DNA from: Rhopalosiphum padi | Lineage: Eukaryota; Arthropoda; Insecta; Hemiptera; Aphididae | Direction of reading: 5' to 3' | Assembly (NCBI RefSeq): GCF_020882245.1 | Contig: NC_083599.1 | Coordinates: forward strand, 78,284,339 to 78,348,338 | Length of the DNA stretch: 64,000 nt | Part shown: positions 1 through 11,258 of the stretch, piece after piece | Layout of the letters: each line of letters opens with the position of its first letter | Numbering within the stretch: the first letter of the stretch is position 1 | The notes under the pieces: generated by a model | What the model was told of the DNA's origin: nothing | What the model saw: only the letters and a program-made list of their open reading frames with translations | Databases searched by the model: none | Made by a program: the position numbers and the translations under genes

Positions 1-1797
1 GCTGTTGTGCCATGCGGATCTGGTTGGCTGCCCCGGATTCAATGAAATACAACTCACAGTATCTCGGTTGCATCAGCTCATTTTTGACAACGTCATTGCA
101 AATCCTGCGGTACACCTGCCCGTGAACGGTGAACACTCTCGGTCCACGACCTGGCAAACGTCCTGGGTTAAGGTCAGTGGAGAACGCAGCAAATGCCAGA
201 GTGTTGTTGTACCGGCGGATTTCTTTCCTAAAATGTTTAGCTACCTGCGAATCATCAACTAACAAACGAATTAATAACTCAGGTGGTTGACCCAGCACAC
301 GTTCTCCTGTAACGGCCATTTGACCATTATTACAACATGTTGTAAAATGATGATTCGTGAGTGTACGCTCGCATGAGAAGTGACGTGCACCACAATGCGT
401 GCAGATTGCATCCAATTGCCCTATGTTATGACGCTCTGGAAGTTCGTGATGAATGCCAGCCGGACGGTCTCTGATGGGCATTCTCGGGGGAATCGGCATG
501 AACTGAAATTTAAATGACACAGATGTATATAAATAAAAAGAATATCAATAATATTGATTTAAATGTGACATATTTACTGACCTCCTCATCGATGTCTGGT
601 AGTAAAACGTCGAATATATCCCTGAATTCAAATACTGCCTCTGCGTCAGCAGGCAGTACATCGACAAACTCAATGTCACCTTGTACCACTTCCTCCTGTA
701 GCAGTGGTTCTTCATCTATGTCCATCATTACCTCATCCATCTGGACTTCAACGACTACAACAACTTCCATCTCCATCTCGTTGTCATCAGCCATTGCCAC
801 GTCCGCTCCTTCTTCGCCGCCCGGTGCCACAATCTCAATGACCGGTCGAACTACCTATAATGTTGTAATGTGTGCATATAGTATACGCTTGAATATTCAA
901 CATTATATTATGTGATATAATATAATATAATGATAATAAAGTATATCATTAACATTACTTAATAACAATCATGTAAAATGCACACCGCTAGGTAATAAGT
1001 ACTAAGAAGTAATAAATTTAATTGAAAATGCTTTGGTATAGTTGCATAGTATTATGACATGAGTGTAGGTATTAAATGTAAAGTGTCTTAGGTGTTTAAT
1101 TTAAATTAAATTAAATTATAAAAATAGTATTTCAAACTATAAAAATTAATGCATTCATCTGTAATGCAATTTAATGTTAAAAATATTACTACAACACTTA
1201 AATTAAAAACTATGCATGAAATTATGTAATTTGTGTTACTACTATGAGTGCCTTGTACTTCAATAACACATTGTTAAATGAATAAAAAAAATTATTAACT
1301 AAATACCTACAATTATTATACCTCTAATGTATTACAATATTACAATGTCATTGGAATACCTAATAATAATAAAAAATATGTGTATAAATCACAGTAACAG
1401 CTAACAAAATACAGCCTATTATATATTATCACAAAAAAAAAAAAAAAAATTATGATATACTTACCAAAGACGGCACCGCTCCAGGTAACAGGCGGCGAGG
1501 AAATGCTCCTCCTAAGTAATCACGACCTAGTACAAAATGTCTCGAGCACATCTTTGAGGTAGCCAAAATCTGTCGAGCTTTTATACCACCGTTGTCAGCA
1601 AACAACACCCACTGACGCCTTTGTTCGACATTCACTGGAAACCTAATGTAACCATCAAATTATGAATAGTGTTAATTTATGGCTAGAGTAATGGTACAAT
1701 GACATTGAATTGTTAATAAATAAATATATTGTTACCTGTGCACAGAAACTCCATCGACACCATCGACGTTTCCACAGATCACACATAATTTGACCAT
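1..1797 (-). CDS. THAP zinc-finger / Helitron helicase-like fusion gene (partial)
   Basis: Four exons on the minus strand, 1736-1797, 1465-1642, 582-854 and 1-502, joined by GT-AG introns whose phases all agree (phase 2, then 0, 0). Exons 1-2 encode an 80-residue THAP domain: CVIC near residue 5, a central Trp, then a CSRHF motif and a closing AVPS, giving the C2CH zinc ligands. Exon 3 is a long acidic linker rich in Glu, Asp and Val. Exon 4 is the start of a Helitron Rep/helicase: CTHCGARHF, a Cys pair (TCCNNG), FRKEIRRYNNTLAFAA and a GPRVFTVHGQVYRR block, as in Helitron_like_N. The protein is open at base 1, so the HUH nuclease and helicase lie outside the window. The expected role is rolling-circle transposition, with THAP as a DNA-binding module. 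What is seen is one continuous frame across splice sites; that the four exons form one transcript is inferred. A separate THAP gene spliced by chance in frame is the alternative. Confidence 0.72.
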
Positions 1798-2946
1798 GGT
1801 GATGTGCCTAAAAATTGACAATTTCAAAGATGTATAATAGCATCATATCGAAAACGTAATACATGTATTTATTAATTATAATTAACATCTTTAGTATATA
1901 TATTATTAATAATAAGTAAAATAAATAGTATAGTATATACGTATAAACACTCGACATCATTATAATATCGTTACCAATGTCGTTATCAGTATGTTATCAG
2001 TGGTGATAATGCAGCAACACGGGAATTCCAAGAGTTTTGTGTTATTTTTAGAAAAACTGTGTATATTAATAATGTACATGGTAAATAATAATGTTTACGA
2101 AACGGTACAAACCAAACGCATAAGAAAATAGGATGTCCGTAATAACATAATACAAAAAAAAATGTGCGAGTGAAAAAAATGCGGGGTAACGCACAACGTA
2201 TGTAATGGGAATATATGTTGATCACACCGAACGACGATCCCAGGAAAGAACGTGGAAATAATAGAACGCATTAAATTGCAAATATTAAAAAAAAAACGCG
2301 AAGTTCTCGAGATACCATGTGTGGACTTTAGGAGAACACGCACGCTCGGGTAAATGAATAATTGGCCGACTGTGACGAATATACCTACACGCGGGATAGA
2401 CGCTTTTAAATAATAAAAAATGTACTCACCGGTGTATAAAACGTCCAACGAAGTAAAAAAATAAAAGTTGAGAAAAAAGTGTGCAAATTTAAGTGTACGT
2501 AAATGTGTACGTAATGACAAACGTATTGCACAAACGCTGGTCGTAGAAAAGTCAAAAGCTGACTGAAGTAGGAGAACCGGTACTGGACCCAGGTCCGCGA
2601 CGCTTTTCGCTCTCCACTCCGCCGCCCATGGCACCAGTATAACCGCACATATAATTTAATAATATTAATTATTATTAAAGCTATTTGTCAATCATCGCCG
2701 ATGGATAGAACGATGGACAGACCTGCGTTATTGGTACCAATCATAATTACGTAATATTCAATCCGTGGGCTAGAACAAAATTGTCGTTTGGACTCCATTT
2801 ATTTACATCAGTCCACTGAAGTGAGTACACGTTCTTTTATAGTATTTTTATGTGTTTTGTTTTAGGTTTTTTTTAATTGTTATAAGTAATTAAAATTAAA
2901 ATGTATTTATTTTTTTATAGAACTTATTATATTATATTATATTATT
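1798..2946. other. Intergenic region between divergent genes
   Basis: This 1.15-kb stretch separates the minus-strand THAP-Helitron gene from the plus-strand zinc-knuckle gene. It is AT-rich, with a more mixed patch at 2220-2640 where overlapping minus-strand open frames occur; they have no domain pattern and I treat them as chance. It probably holds both promoters. Helitron termini (a TC end, or a hairpin with CTRR) could not be placed. Confidence 0.4.
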
Positions 2947-3591
2947 ATGGATGGCATGTTTACTTTGCACAATTGCCGGGTGACAGTGAATACTCCCGTC
3001 ACCCGGAGCAAGCAGCCGAGCGCTGTCGGCGGCTCTGCAAAAAGTATGCATGAATATTAACATGTATGATAATAAATATTTTAATGTTATACTCCTTTCT
3101 TTTTCAGGATGTTACAACTGTCGAAAATACGGCCATATGGCTCGCGACTGTACGTATCTTTTATATATACAAATTGTACACGTATGCAATACGTCTGAAC
3201 TCGAAATAATTGTTTTTTATTATCTAGGCAAGAAGCCCAAAAATCCGGCCGGTTGGTCACCACCAGGGGAGCGGCGGCGGAAGTCGGCACCACCACGTGA
3301 CAGGTGGTGGAAGTCGGCACCGCCCCGCGATCGGCGGCGACACGATGCGGCACCGTCCCGCGATCGGCGGCGACACGATGCGGCACCGTCCCGCGATCGG
3401 CGACAGGACTCGGCCCCGCGCCGGCAGCGGGGCTCGAGCTCCTTGTCGACGGTGGCGGGCCATTTGGCCTCCATGCATGTAGACGTAAGTAATATTTAAG
3501 AAAATTATTTATACATTATTTGTAATTTAAATACATTGTTGTAATTTATAATTTGTTATTATTATGTCTATTTTTTCAGAATGTTCAATAA
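2947..3591 (+). CDS. Small CCHC zinc-knuckle protein with Arg/Asp repeats
   Basis: Four exons, 2947-3043, 3108-3149, 3228-3484 and 3580-3591, give 135 residues. Both introns beside the 42-base exon 2 are in phase 1, and the last zinc-ligand cysteine is formed only after splicing, which is strong support for the model. The knuckle is C34-x2-C37-x4-H42-x4-C47 (CYNCRKYGHMARDC). Residues 66-108 are imperfect repeats of about 13 residues around SAPPRDR / DAAPSRDR, basic and acidic in alternation. Exon 3 is GC-rich against an AT-rich background. The AATAAA at 3587-3592 overlaps the stop codon. Zinc knuckles bind single-stranded nucleic acid, and RD-rich tails often mediate RNA or protein contacts, so an RNA-binding role is likely but not shown. 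It could be a host gene or cargo of the neighbouring Helitron. Confidence 0.6.
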
Positions 3592-4460
3592 ATGTTGAAA
3601 AATTGATTTATATGTGTTTTTCTTTAAGGGTCCTATCCTAATGTGTATACCTATATATTATATATATATATTATAACATTATAACTTGTGGTGTAATACT
3701 TAAATAATGTTTTATTAGTAACCATAAGTTCAATATAAATGTAAGTTAAAGGTTAATATACTAAACATGTATGTTTAAAGAAATTAATTTATTATTAGCA
3801 GTGTTTTATTATTTATCTTTTGGTAATAGTATAATACTATTGTTATGTATGTATGATAAACAAACGGTATGACAGCGTTATAACTCTTAGCTTTGAGTTA
3901 AGGGTTAAGGGTATATTGCAATAACTGTATTGCATGAAAATAGGTAAGTAAAACAAATGTAATCTTAATTTAAGTGACTTGGAAACGTGTAATCTGGCTA
4001 ATGTACATAACTCTTCAAGTGCCTTTTATTTAACATTTAATATAATTTAATATAATAAAATGTTTTAAAAAAACAAAAATAATATATTATAATAGGTATT
4101 ATTTAATTGACATTATGTGTTTTGCAAGCCAATGACAGTGACAAAGGTTATGAAATTAGGACAATCTTTATCAATATGATATTTTTAAGTATAAGTACAC
4201 CATTCGTACAAATTCATCATTGCACTTGTACTGTGTAAGTAAAATGCATATGTTACCTACTGCGTCTATCAAATGTATGTAATGCATTCAAATTGCTTAA
4301 ATTTAATTAGATTGTGATACTACTGCTGAAGTATATGGTTGTAAGTACATTTGGCCATCGAACATTTAATAAGGTCAATGTCTAGCTACCAACAACAAAA
4401 CATTATATATGTACATTAATATTAAAACGAAATGATTTCTAATTATTCTTATGTTTGTGC
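3592..4460. other. AT-rich intergenic DNA
   Basis: I see no coding pattern. It contains short AT runs and ends at the 8-bp target duplication of the hAT element. Confidence 0.5.
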
Positions 4461-4468
4461 ATTGCAAT

Positions 4469-7400
4469 CAGAGGCGTATTTAGGGGGGGGGGCGACGGGG
4501 GGCAATCGCCCCTGGGCGCCAAAAGCTAAGTCTCTTAAAGGGGCGCCGTGGCTAGAGGTTAAATTGTTTTCACAGTGAAATTATACATATAATAAAATAA
4601 AATAATTTTTTTTATTTATTGATTTTATTGAAAAATTGAAAATTAATAATTAAATTATTGATAACATATTAGTGATAATCTGTATCATAAATACTATATT
4701 ATCATAGAATTTATTAATATTCTACACAGCTCGGCAGCTCGGCTATAAATAGATGTTTGTTAATCTATCAATTTTATTATTTTGCGGGTCTGTTCCATAC
4801 TCCCATGATAAAAATTATTAAAAATAGATTATTTCTATCATGGTCTGTCCATTTCTTGTCTCGTATGTAGTATGTGTAAATGTTGTTATGTGCTAATCAC
4901 TATTTATGATTATTATTTATTACTGTAGGAAATGCGACAGCGACATTACAGTATTTCTAAACCACGTTTTAACGTTTTTACCGGCCTATTGATTCACCGT
5001 TAGTATTAGTGTATTATATTCATCAAGTAATTAATTTGTGTTTTTTTTTTTATTTCATTTACTTGTAAAATACTGTGCTAATAAATATTACCTACCTATT
5101 TGATTAAAGAAGACATTTAAGGTTTGTATTAAATTTTTTCATTATAATATTAGTATTCACTATTCAATTTTTAAATTTGCTTGCGGCCTAGCTAGTAGCT
5201 TATTTATTTGACAATTGACATTCTTACAGTTAATTGTAAAATGAAAAATTGTATAGGTAGTGTTATTACAATATTGATTAACTTATTATTTTTTGTTGCC
5301 TAAATGTTTAATCTGTACTTTTTTACAATTATAAGCTTACTTTACCAGCTAAATTGCTTATTGCTTTTGATTTTGCTAATTTACCGTACTGCTACTGTAG
5401 GAAGATGGTTAAGAAACATAGTGGTGCTTTCTATCGGCAAAAAAAGAAAGAAAATGCTTCTGAAACTGCCAAAGTATTAGCTAAAACGCCTAAACTGTAC
5501 AATTATTTTCAACAAAATCCTCCAAATCTTACAAGAGAGAATGTCCAGAATGATAGTAATTTTTAATTTATATATATCATTATAGATTTTATATGTATTC
5601 ATACATAATATACAACTTGACATGTTATAAAAATAATAATTAATTTTATTTATACATATTTAATTTTATTAGACCATAGTTTGAGTAATGATAACGCTGT
5701 TTCACAACACTGCTCTAGTGCTCATTCCCCTGAGTAAGTTATTTAAATTTATAAGCCAATTATAAATCTATAATACATAATAATAATAATAATAATATGT
5801 TACAATTGTATACTATTTTATTAGTGGGTCATCTGATTTGAATAAAGATGATGATTGTATTAGTCAACCTGAAAAAACTGAAGTAAATGAGCAGAAGATT
5901 GAACTACTTCGTACAATAAATTCAACGTTTGATAACACTGTCACTTCAGAGTAAGTAAACTCACAAGTCACATTTATGCTGGTAAACCATTATATTATTG
6001 ATGAAGTACATGAAAACCTAGTAACTGTTATTCCTAGGTAATGATACTTTCTTTTTTTTTTTTACAATAAATTTATACATTATAAGTAAATACATTTTTA
6101 AACTTTGTTTGTTCAGAGATGATCCAACATTGTGGATAGTGAATGAAACAACCAAAGATTATTTTTCATTTAATGGCTTTAATCAAAACCTGGAAAACAA
6201 TGATTTTTCAAAATCAAAAAGACTTTCTACAAAACGAATGCGGGGTGCTCAGCGTTCCTATTATAGATATTTCAGTCTTAAGTTTATAAAAACTAAGTTA
6301 ATAAATAATGAACCATTCAATCGTACATTTTTGGTATATTCGAATAGTACCGGTAATGTTTATTGTGCACCTTGTCGATTATTTGGGAGTAAATCAGTTT
6401 TTGCTACAGTTGGTTTTAGTAACTGGAAGAAAGGAGAAGAAAAAATATCACAGCATGAAAATTCGATTTCACATAAATCTTGTGTTCTTAAAATGTCTCA
6501 AAGAGGTTCTGTATTAGAACGAATTGATAAACAACTTATTTTACAAGTAGAAACAGAAAAAATGTATTGGGAAAAAGTGTTGACAAGAGTAGCAGCTGTT
6601 GTAAAATCGTTGAGTTCCAGAGGACTTCCATTGAGAGGACATGATGATAAATTTGGTTCTACTCATAGTGGAAATTTTATAATGAGCTTAGAGCTCATAG
6701 CTGAATTTGATCCATTTCTTTCCAATCATATTGCACAATATGCCAATAAAGGAAAAGGAAGCACATCTTATTTATCTTTTGCAACTTTTGAACAATTTGT
6801 TTACATTATGGCTGAAAAAGTAAAAGAAACTATAGTCAATGAAATTAAAGATGCAAAATATTTCTCTATAGTAGTAGATTCAACGCCTGACATTTCTCAT
6901 ACCGATCAATTGTCATTAATATTCAGATATGTAAAAAAGAATGGTGAACCTGTTGAAAGATTTTTACAGTTTTTTGCCAATGCTGGACATAAGTCTGAAG
7001 ATATGGCTGATGCAATTTTTATGGCGTTAGGAGCAAATGATCTGAATATTAAAAATTGCCGTGGCCAGTCATACGATAACGCATCTAATATGTCAGGCAT
7101 GTACTCAGGACTTCAGGCAAGAATAAAAGAAGCGTGTATCCATGCAGTTTACATTCCTTGTGCTGCACATTCATTAAACTTAGTTGGTGAATGTGCAGCC
7201 AGTTGCTGTACACAGGCAAATGATTTTTTTTATTTTCTTCAAAATACCTATACGTTTTTTTCTTCTTCAACTAACCGTTGGAATGTATTAAATGAATGTC
7301 TTTCAAAATCTGAAAGTTTAACGGTTAAGAGATTATCAGACACTCGGTGGTCTGCACGCCATGATGCTTGTCTAAGTCTATCTCGAAATTGGAATGAAAT

Positions 7401-8899
7401 TATAAAAGCTTTAAATATAATTATACATAGTTCAACAGAAAAATCAACAACCAAATGTGAAGCCAAAGGTTTATTGAAAAATCTGAAAAGTTTAGAAATG
7501 GGTATACTAACAACACTGTGGAATGATATATTGGAAAGATTCAACTGTATTAGTAAAAAACTGCAGAGTGTTCACATTGATTTAACAACAGTTGTGACTT
7601 TGTACAAATCATTAATATATTATATTCAAGACTTACGAAATAGTTTTGCATTCTATGAAAAATTGGGTAAAGAAAAATCTGGTGTAGATCAATACAAAAT
7701 TGAACGAAAAAGAAAAAGGAAAATGCCTTATGGAGAGTCAAATCAAAATAATTCAACATTTCAACAAAGCGACTCATTTAGAGTAAATACTTTTACAGTT
7801 ATATTAGATTCATTACTTACAGAGCTAAACAAAAGAAAGAGTGCTTATGATAAAGTTAATATAAAATTTGGTTTTTTATTTAATCTTACTAAGTTGCCAC
7901 TATCCAAGGTAAGAGAACAAGCGATACAACTACAATTAGAATATCCAGAAGACCTAGGTTCATCATTCTCTAATGAATGTATTCATTTTCGTAGTCATTT
8001 ATTTGGATTAGAAGATAATAATTTGCCATTAACTGTTTTAGATTTGTACAAAATATTTAAAGATCCTAATATTTCTAGTTTGTATCCATACATTGAAATA
8101 GCATTACGAATGTATTTATGCAGTCCGGTATCAAATTGTTCAGCAGAACGATCCTTTAGTGCACTAAAAAGAATAAAATCCTACTTAAGATCAACTATTG
8201 ATAATGACAGACTTAATTCATTGGCTATACTGAGTATAGAATCAGAAATTACCAGTTCTCTTAAATATAAAAAAGTAATTGAAGAATTTTCTTTACAAAA
8301 GGCCCATCGTAAAATCTAAATATGTAATCATAATTTAATATTTTGTTTATTTTTTATTAGGTATAACCTTTATACTACTATATGTACCTATATTTAATTT
8401 TATTCCTTTGTAACACAATTATGAAAAAAAAGTGTAAAATCTAAAATTATTATTTGTTATAGATATTATTATAAAGTAAAATAGTTTAAATGTATTAATT
8501 GTTAATAAATAAAATTTATTAATTTAGTTATTTATTGTACATTTGGTAATAATAAATTATGTAATAATATTAACTATATTTTCAAAACATCAATAAATTA
8601 TTATTTTACTGACAAATTTATGGTAAACTGCTTTATAATTATATAAATAATTGTCTAAGATTGACTTTTTTTTGTTAAGAATAATAAATAATTAGAGCAG
8701 GTTTACAGTGGTAAAATAAAAGTGTTCATTTATCACTTGTGCAGAAGCATAAATGAAATAAGTAAAAAATATACATATAATATATATATATTGAGATATA
8801 ATTTTTAATGACAAAAAGTAAATTTATAATTAGAGGTTGCTTAAAAGGGAGCGCCAAAATGTTTGTACCTAGGGCGCCAAAATTGTAAATACGCCTCTG
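4469..8899 (+). mobile_element. Complete hAT DNA transposon
   Basis: The element is 4431 bp. Both ends carry the 14-bp terminal inverted repeat CAGAGGCGTATTTA, followed on each side by G/C-rich subterminal sequence with GGCGCC boxes. It is flanked by a perfect 8-bp duplication ATTGCAAT (4461-4468 and 8900-8907), the length made by hAT transposases. It encloses a full-length spliced transposase gene. Perfect flanks and an intact frame suggest recent insertion. Confidence 0.92.
5405..8319 (+). CDS. hAT transposase (ZMYM1-like, TTF-type finger)
   Basis: Exons 5405-5555, 5673-5733, 5825-5950 and 6117-8319 join in phase to an 846-residue protein; I start at ATG 5405 because the following KKHSGAFYRQKKKE stretch matches the usual N-terminus of this hAT group. 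After an acidic linker comes DDPTLW, then a TTF-type finger (YCAPCRLFGS with GFSNWKK), the DUF4371-like core with VVDSTPDISH (first Asp), SYDNASNMSG (second Asp) and PCAAHSLNL, a DTRWSARHDA block, and a C-terminal dimerisation domain with NCSAERSFSALKRIKS (the usual catalytic Glu). It excises and inserts the surrounding element. No stop or frameshift is present and every motif is kept, so it may be active. AATAAA-like signals follow the stop. Confidence 0.9.
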
Positions 8900-9592
8900 A
8901 TTGCAATGTACTCGTGTGTCTGTCTATGTAATAGTAACTTACATTGAACAGTAAGTAAAATGCATAAGTTTCTGTGTCTATATATATAATTTAAAATTTA
9001 AAATGTTATGCAAGGATCTCCTTTGCTTATTGACAATGATGTAGTGCATCTTCTTATATAAAAAATACCTGAATGTAATGGGAAGCAAATTGTATATTAT
9101 TTAATGTGTTTGTCTGCAATCTGAAATAATTATATATATTGAAATATATTATGTGTGAAACATACAATACTTGAATTTATCTCCTGAAATGCTTAATACA
9201 AAAAAATTAAAGTAACATACTTATATTATGAATAAATAATAATATTGTAAACATCATAATATTTCAAATCAAATCATCGTGGCAAATAGTTTTCAGTATA
9301 TTTAAATTTAATCATAATATTATGTGTAAAGGTTTAGCTACCAACAAAATAAAAAAATGTATATGCATACACAGTATAATAATGTAATATTTTTTATTAT
9401 AAAAACAATGGTGTGTGTATTCTCACAACAGTGTATTGTAATATACTCATGTAATAACAACTATAAAAATTATATGTATCCATGTATACAACCGTATCCG
9501 TTGAATTATTTTAAATCTTAAAACATATAATTACAATATTTTATTATTCCCAAAATACACTCAGGTCAAGTTCTGTTTTGGTTAGCAAAACC

Positions 9593-9618
9593 TATATATA
9601 TATATATATATATATATT
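9593..9618. repeat. (TA)n microsatellite
   Basis: An uninterrupted TA dinucleotide tract of about 26 bases. Confidence 0.9.
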
Positions 9619-9976
9619 TAATATAAAAGAATAATAACATTTACAAATTGAAATTAAAGTGACATACTTATATTGTAAAAGAACAATTATAATATATAAT
9701 TTTTAAAATAATAATAAATAATATAACATTGGAAAAAAAAGTGAAAAAAAATGCAAAAAATGACTCGCAGTGTTAATCAAAGCGCCGCCGGTTATGACGC
9801 CGGAGCGGGATTCGATTTCGGTACACCTGACTAATCCTATCCTATCCTAACGCCCAATCCTCTCGACTACAGTTTGAGTTGAAAACTGATGTCAAATCTC
9901 GAGCACTTAAACCGTTTCCGAACCGTCACCGAATTCGCATTATAAGTCGTTTTACTCGTTTAATTCGTATTTCATT

Positions 9977-10001
9977 ACACATACACACACACACACACAC
10001 A
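9977..10001. repeat. (CA)n microsatellite
   Basis: An almost uninterrupted AC/CA tract of about 25 bases. Confidence 0.9.
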
Positions 10002-11258
10002 TTCTCGTTAATTTTCTTTTGAATGTAATCGATATCGCTATAATAAAATCCGTATAAAAGTGAAATATATGATAATAATAATAGTAATAGTATAGTTGTC
10101 CAACATATTTTTGATAACCGACCGGACGCGATAACGGCGACCGGAGCGCATTCTTTTTTCCGTTTTAGGAACTGCGGCGAGTACAGCAAGCGCACTCAAG
10201 TGGGTTTCGGGCGAAACGCTTGCGGTTTTATAATATAAGAGAAAGTAGGTAATAATTATACAATAAAAAGTATACTTAATTAAATGTATTTGATAATTTA
10301 AATCTTTTAGAGAGTATAATTTAATCAACTACTCTATCAAAACAACTCACCTATGAACTATTAACGTTTTCTGTATGTTTTTAATATTTTAATCTTTTAT
10401 CCTGCAATAATTGTTTATATTGTTATGTATGTACATCTGGATAAATGCAATATACTGGAGCTAAATAAATGTTACTATTTAACTACCTCCAAAAACAATT
10501 AACCTGTGTAGTTTTAATTAACTTATATTTATTGATATATGATAATATACTATTCATAGAAGTATATGTTTCTAGTACCTTCATCGTCGACAAAAACTTC
10601 TGTGTCACTGAGCACAATTTGAGATAAAATATTAATCTAATGGTGTTAGGGTTGGGTTACCAAGGATAAGACAATGTAAATAAAGCTATATAATGCAATT
10701 TATTGAATCAAAAACAATTATTTAACTATATTATAAAGTACATGAGTAAATCAACACTGCGCAAAAGAACAAATGTCACTGCTTCATGACGACTGACCAT
10801 AAACCTGCAACATATGTGATAATAGAGACAAATACAGTATACACACTATTACACAAATTCAATATTTTAAAAAACACACGTCATAACAGCCTTTGATATC
10901 CAATAAAAACAATCTGAAACGTCAACGGCTACAAAAACGACTTGTTTTTAACACAAATATATGTACACAAGGCCTATAACTCATACAGAAATATAAAAAA
11001 CATCAAACCGTGCTATTTAATCAAAATCATAAATATAATATTGAGTATACTTGGTATACATACTTCATATGTCGTTCGCCGTCCGCGATTTTAAATGTTC
11101 GGCGTAAGCACATGAACAAAATTCACGTACCTACAAATAATACTGTTAAAGAACACGCGCTACGCGAATACAAACAAAACTGTTGTGAAAAACGCGTAAC
11201 GGAGCGACGAAAACGAAAAAAAAGTGAATTAACGTCGGTCGGTGGTGGTTTTCGTTAA

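Larger units (their letters stand above)
8908..11254. other. AT-rich intergenic DNA with simple repeats
   Basis: No gene was recognised. The part at 9760-10220 is less AT-rich and holds several short overlapping open frames on the minus strand without domain features. From about 11050 to the piggyBac insertion the sequence becomes CG-richer, resembling a promoter or first-exon region of an unidentified gene; it resumes at 13760. Confidence 0.4.

Noticed and set aside
514..915. Ser/Thr-rich plus-strand frame
   Set aside because: It is the antisense of the acidic exon of the THAP-Helitron gene.
2095..2648. Overlapping hydrophobic minus-strand frames
   Set aside because: No domain, no splice logic and typical of AT-rich antisense DNA; left as intergenic.
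3087..3492. Arg-rich frames in other phases over the repeat exon
   Set aside because: GC-rich repeats stay open in all phases; only the frame fitting the splice phases and the zinc knuckle was kept.
9926..10328. Hydrophobic frames spanning the CA repeat
   Set aside because: The coding signal includes the microsatellite itself (Cys-Val runs).
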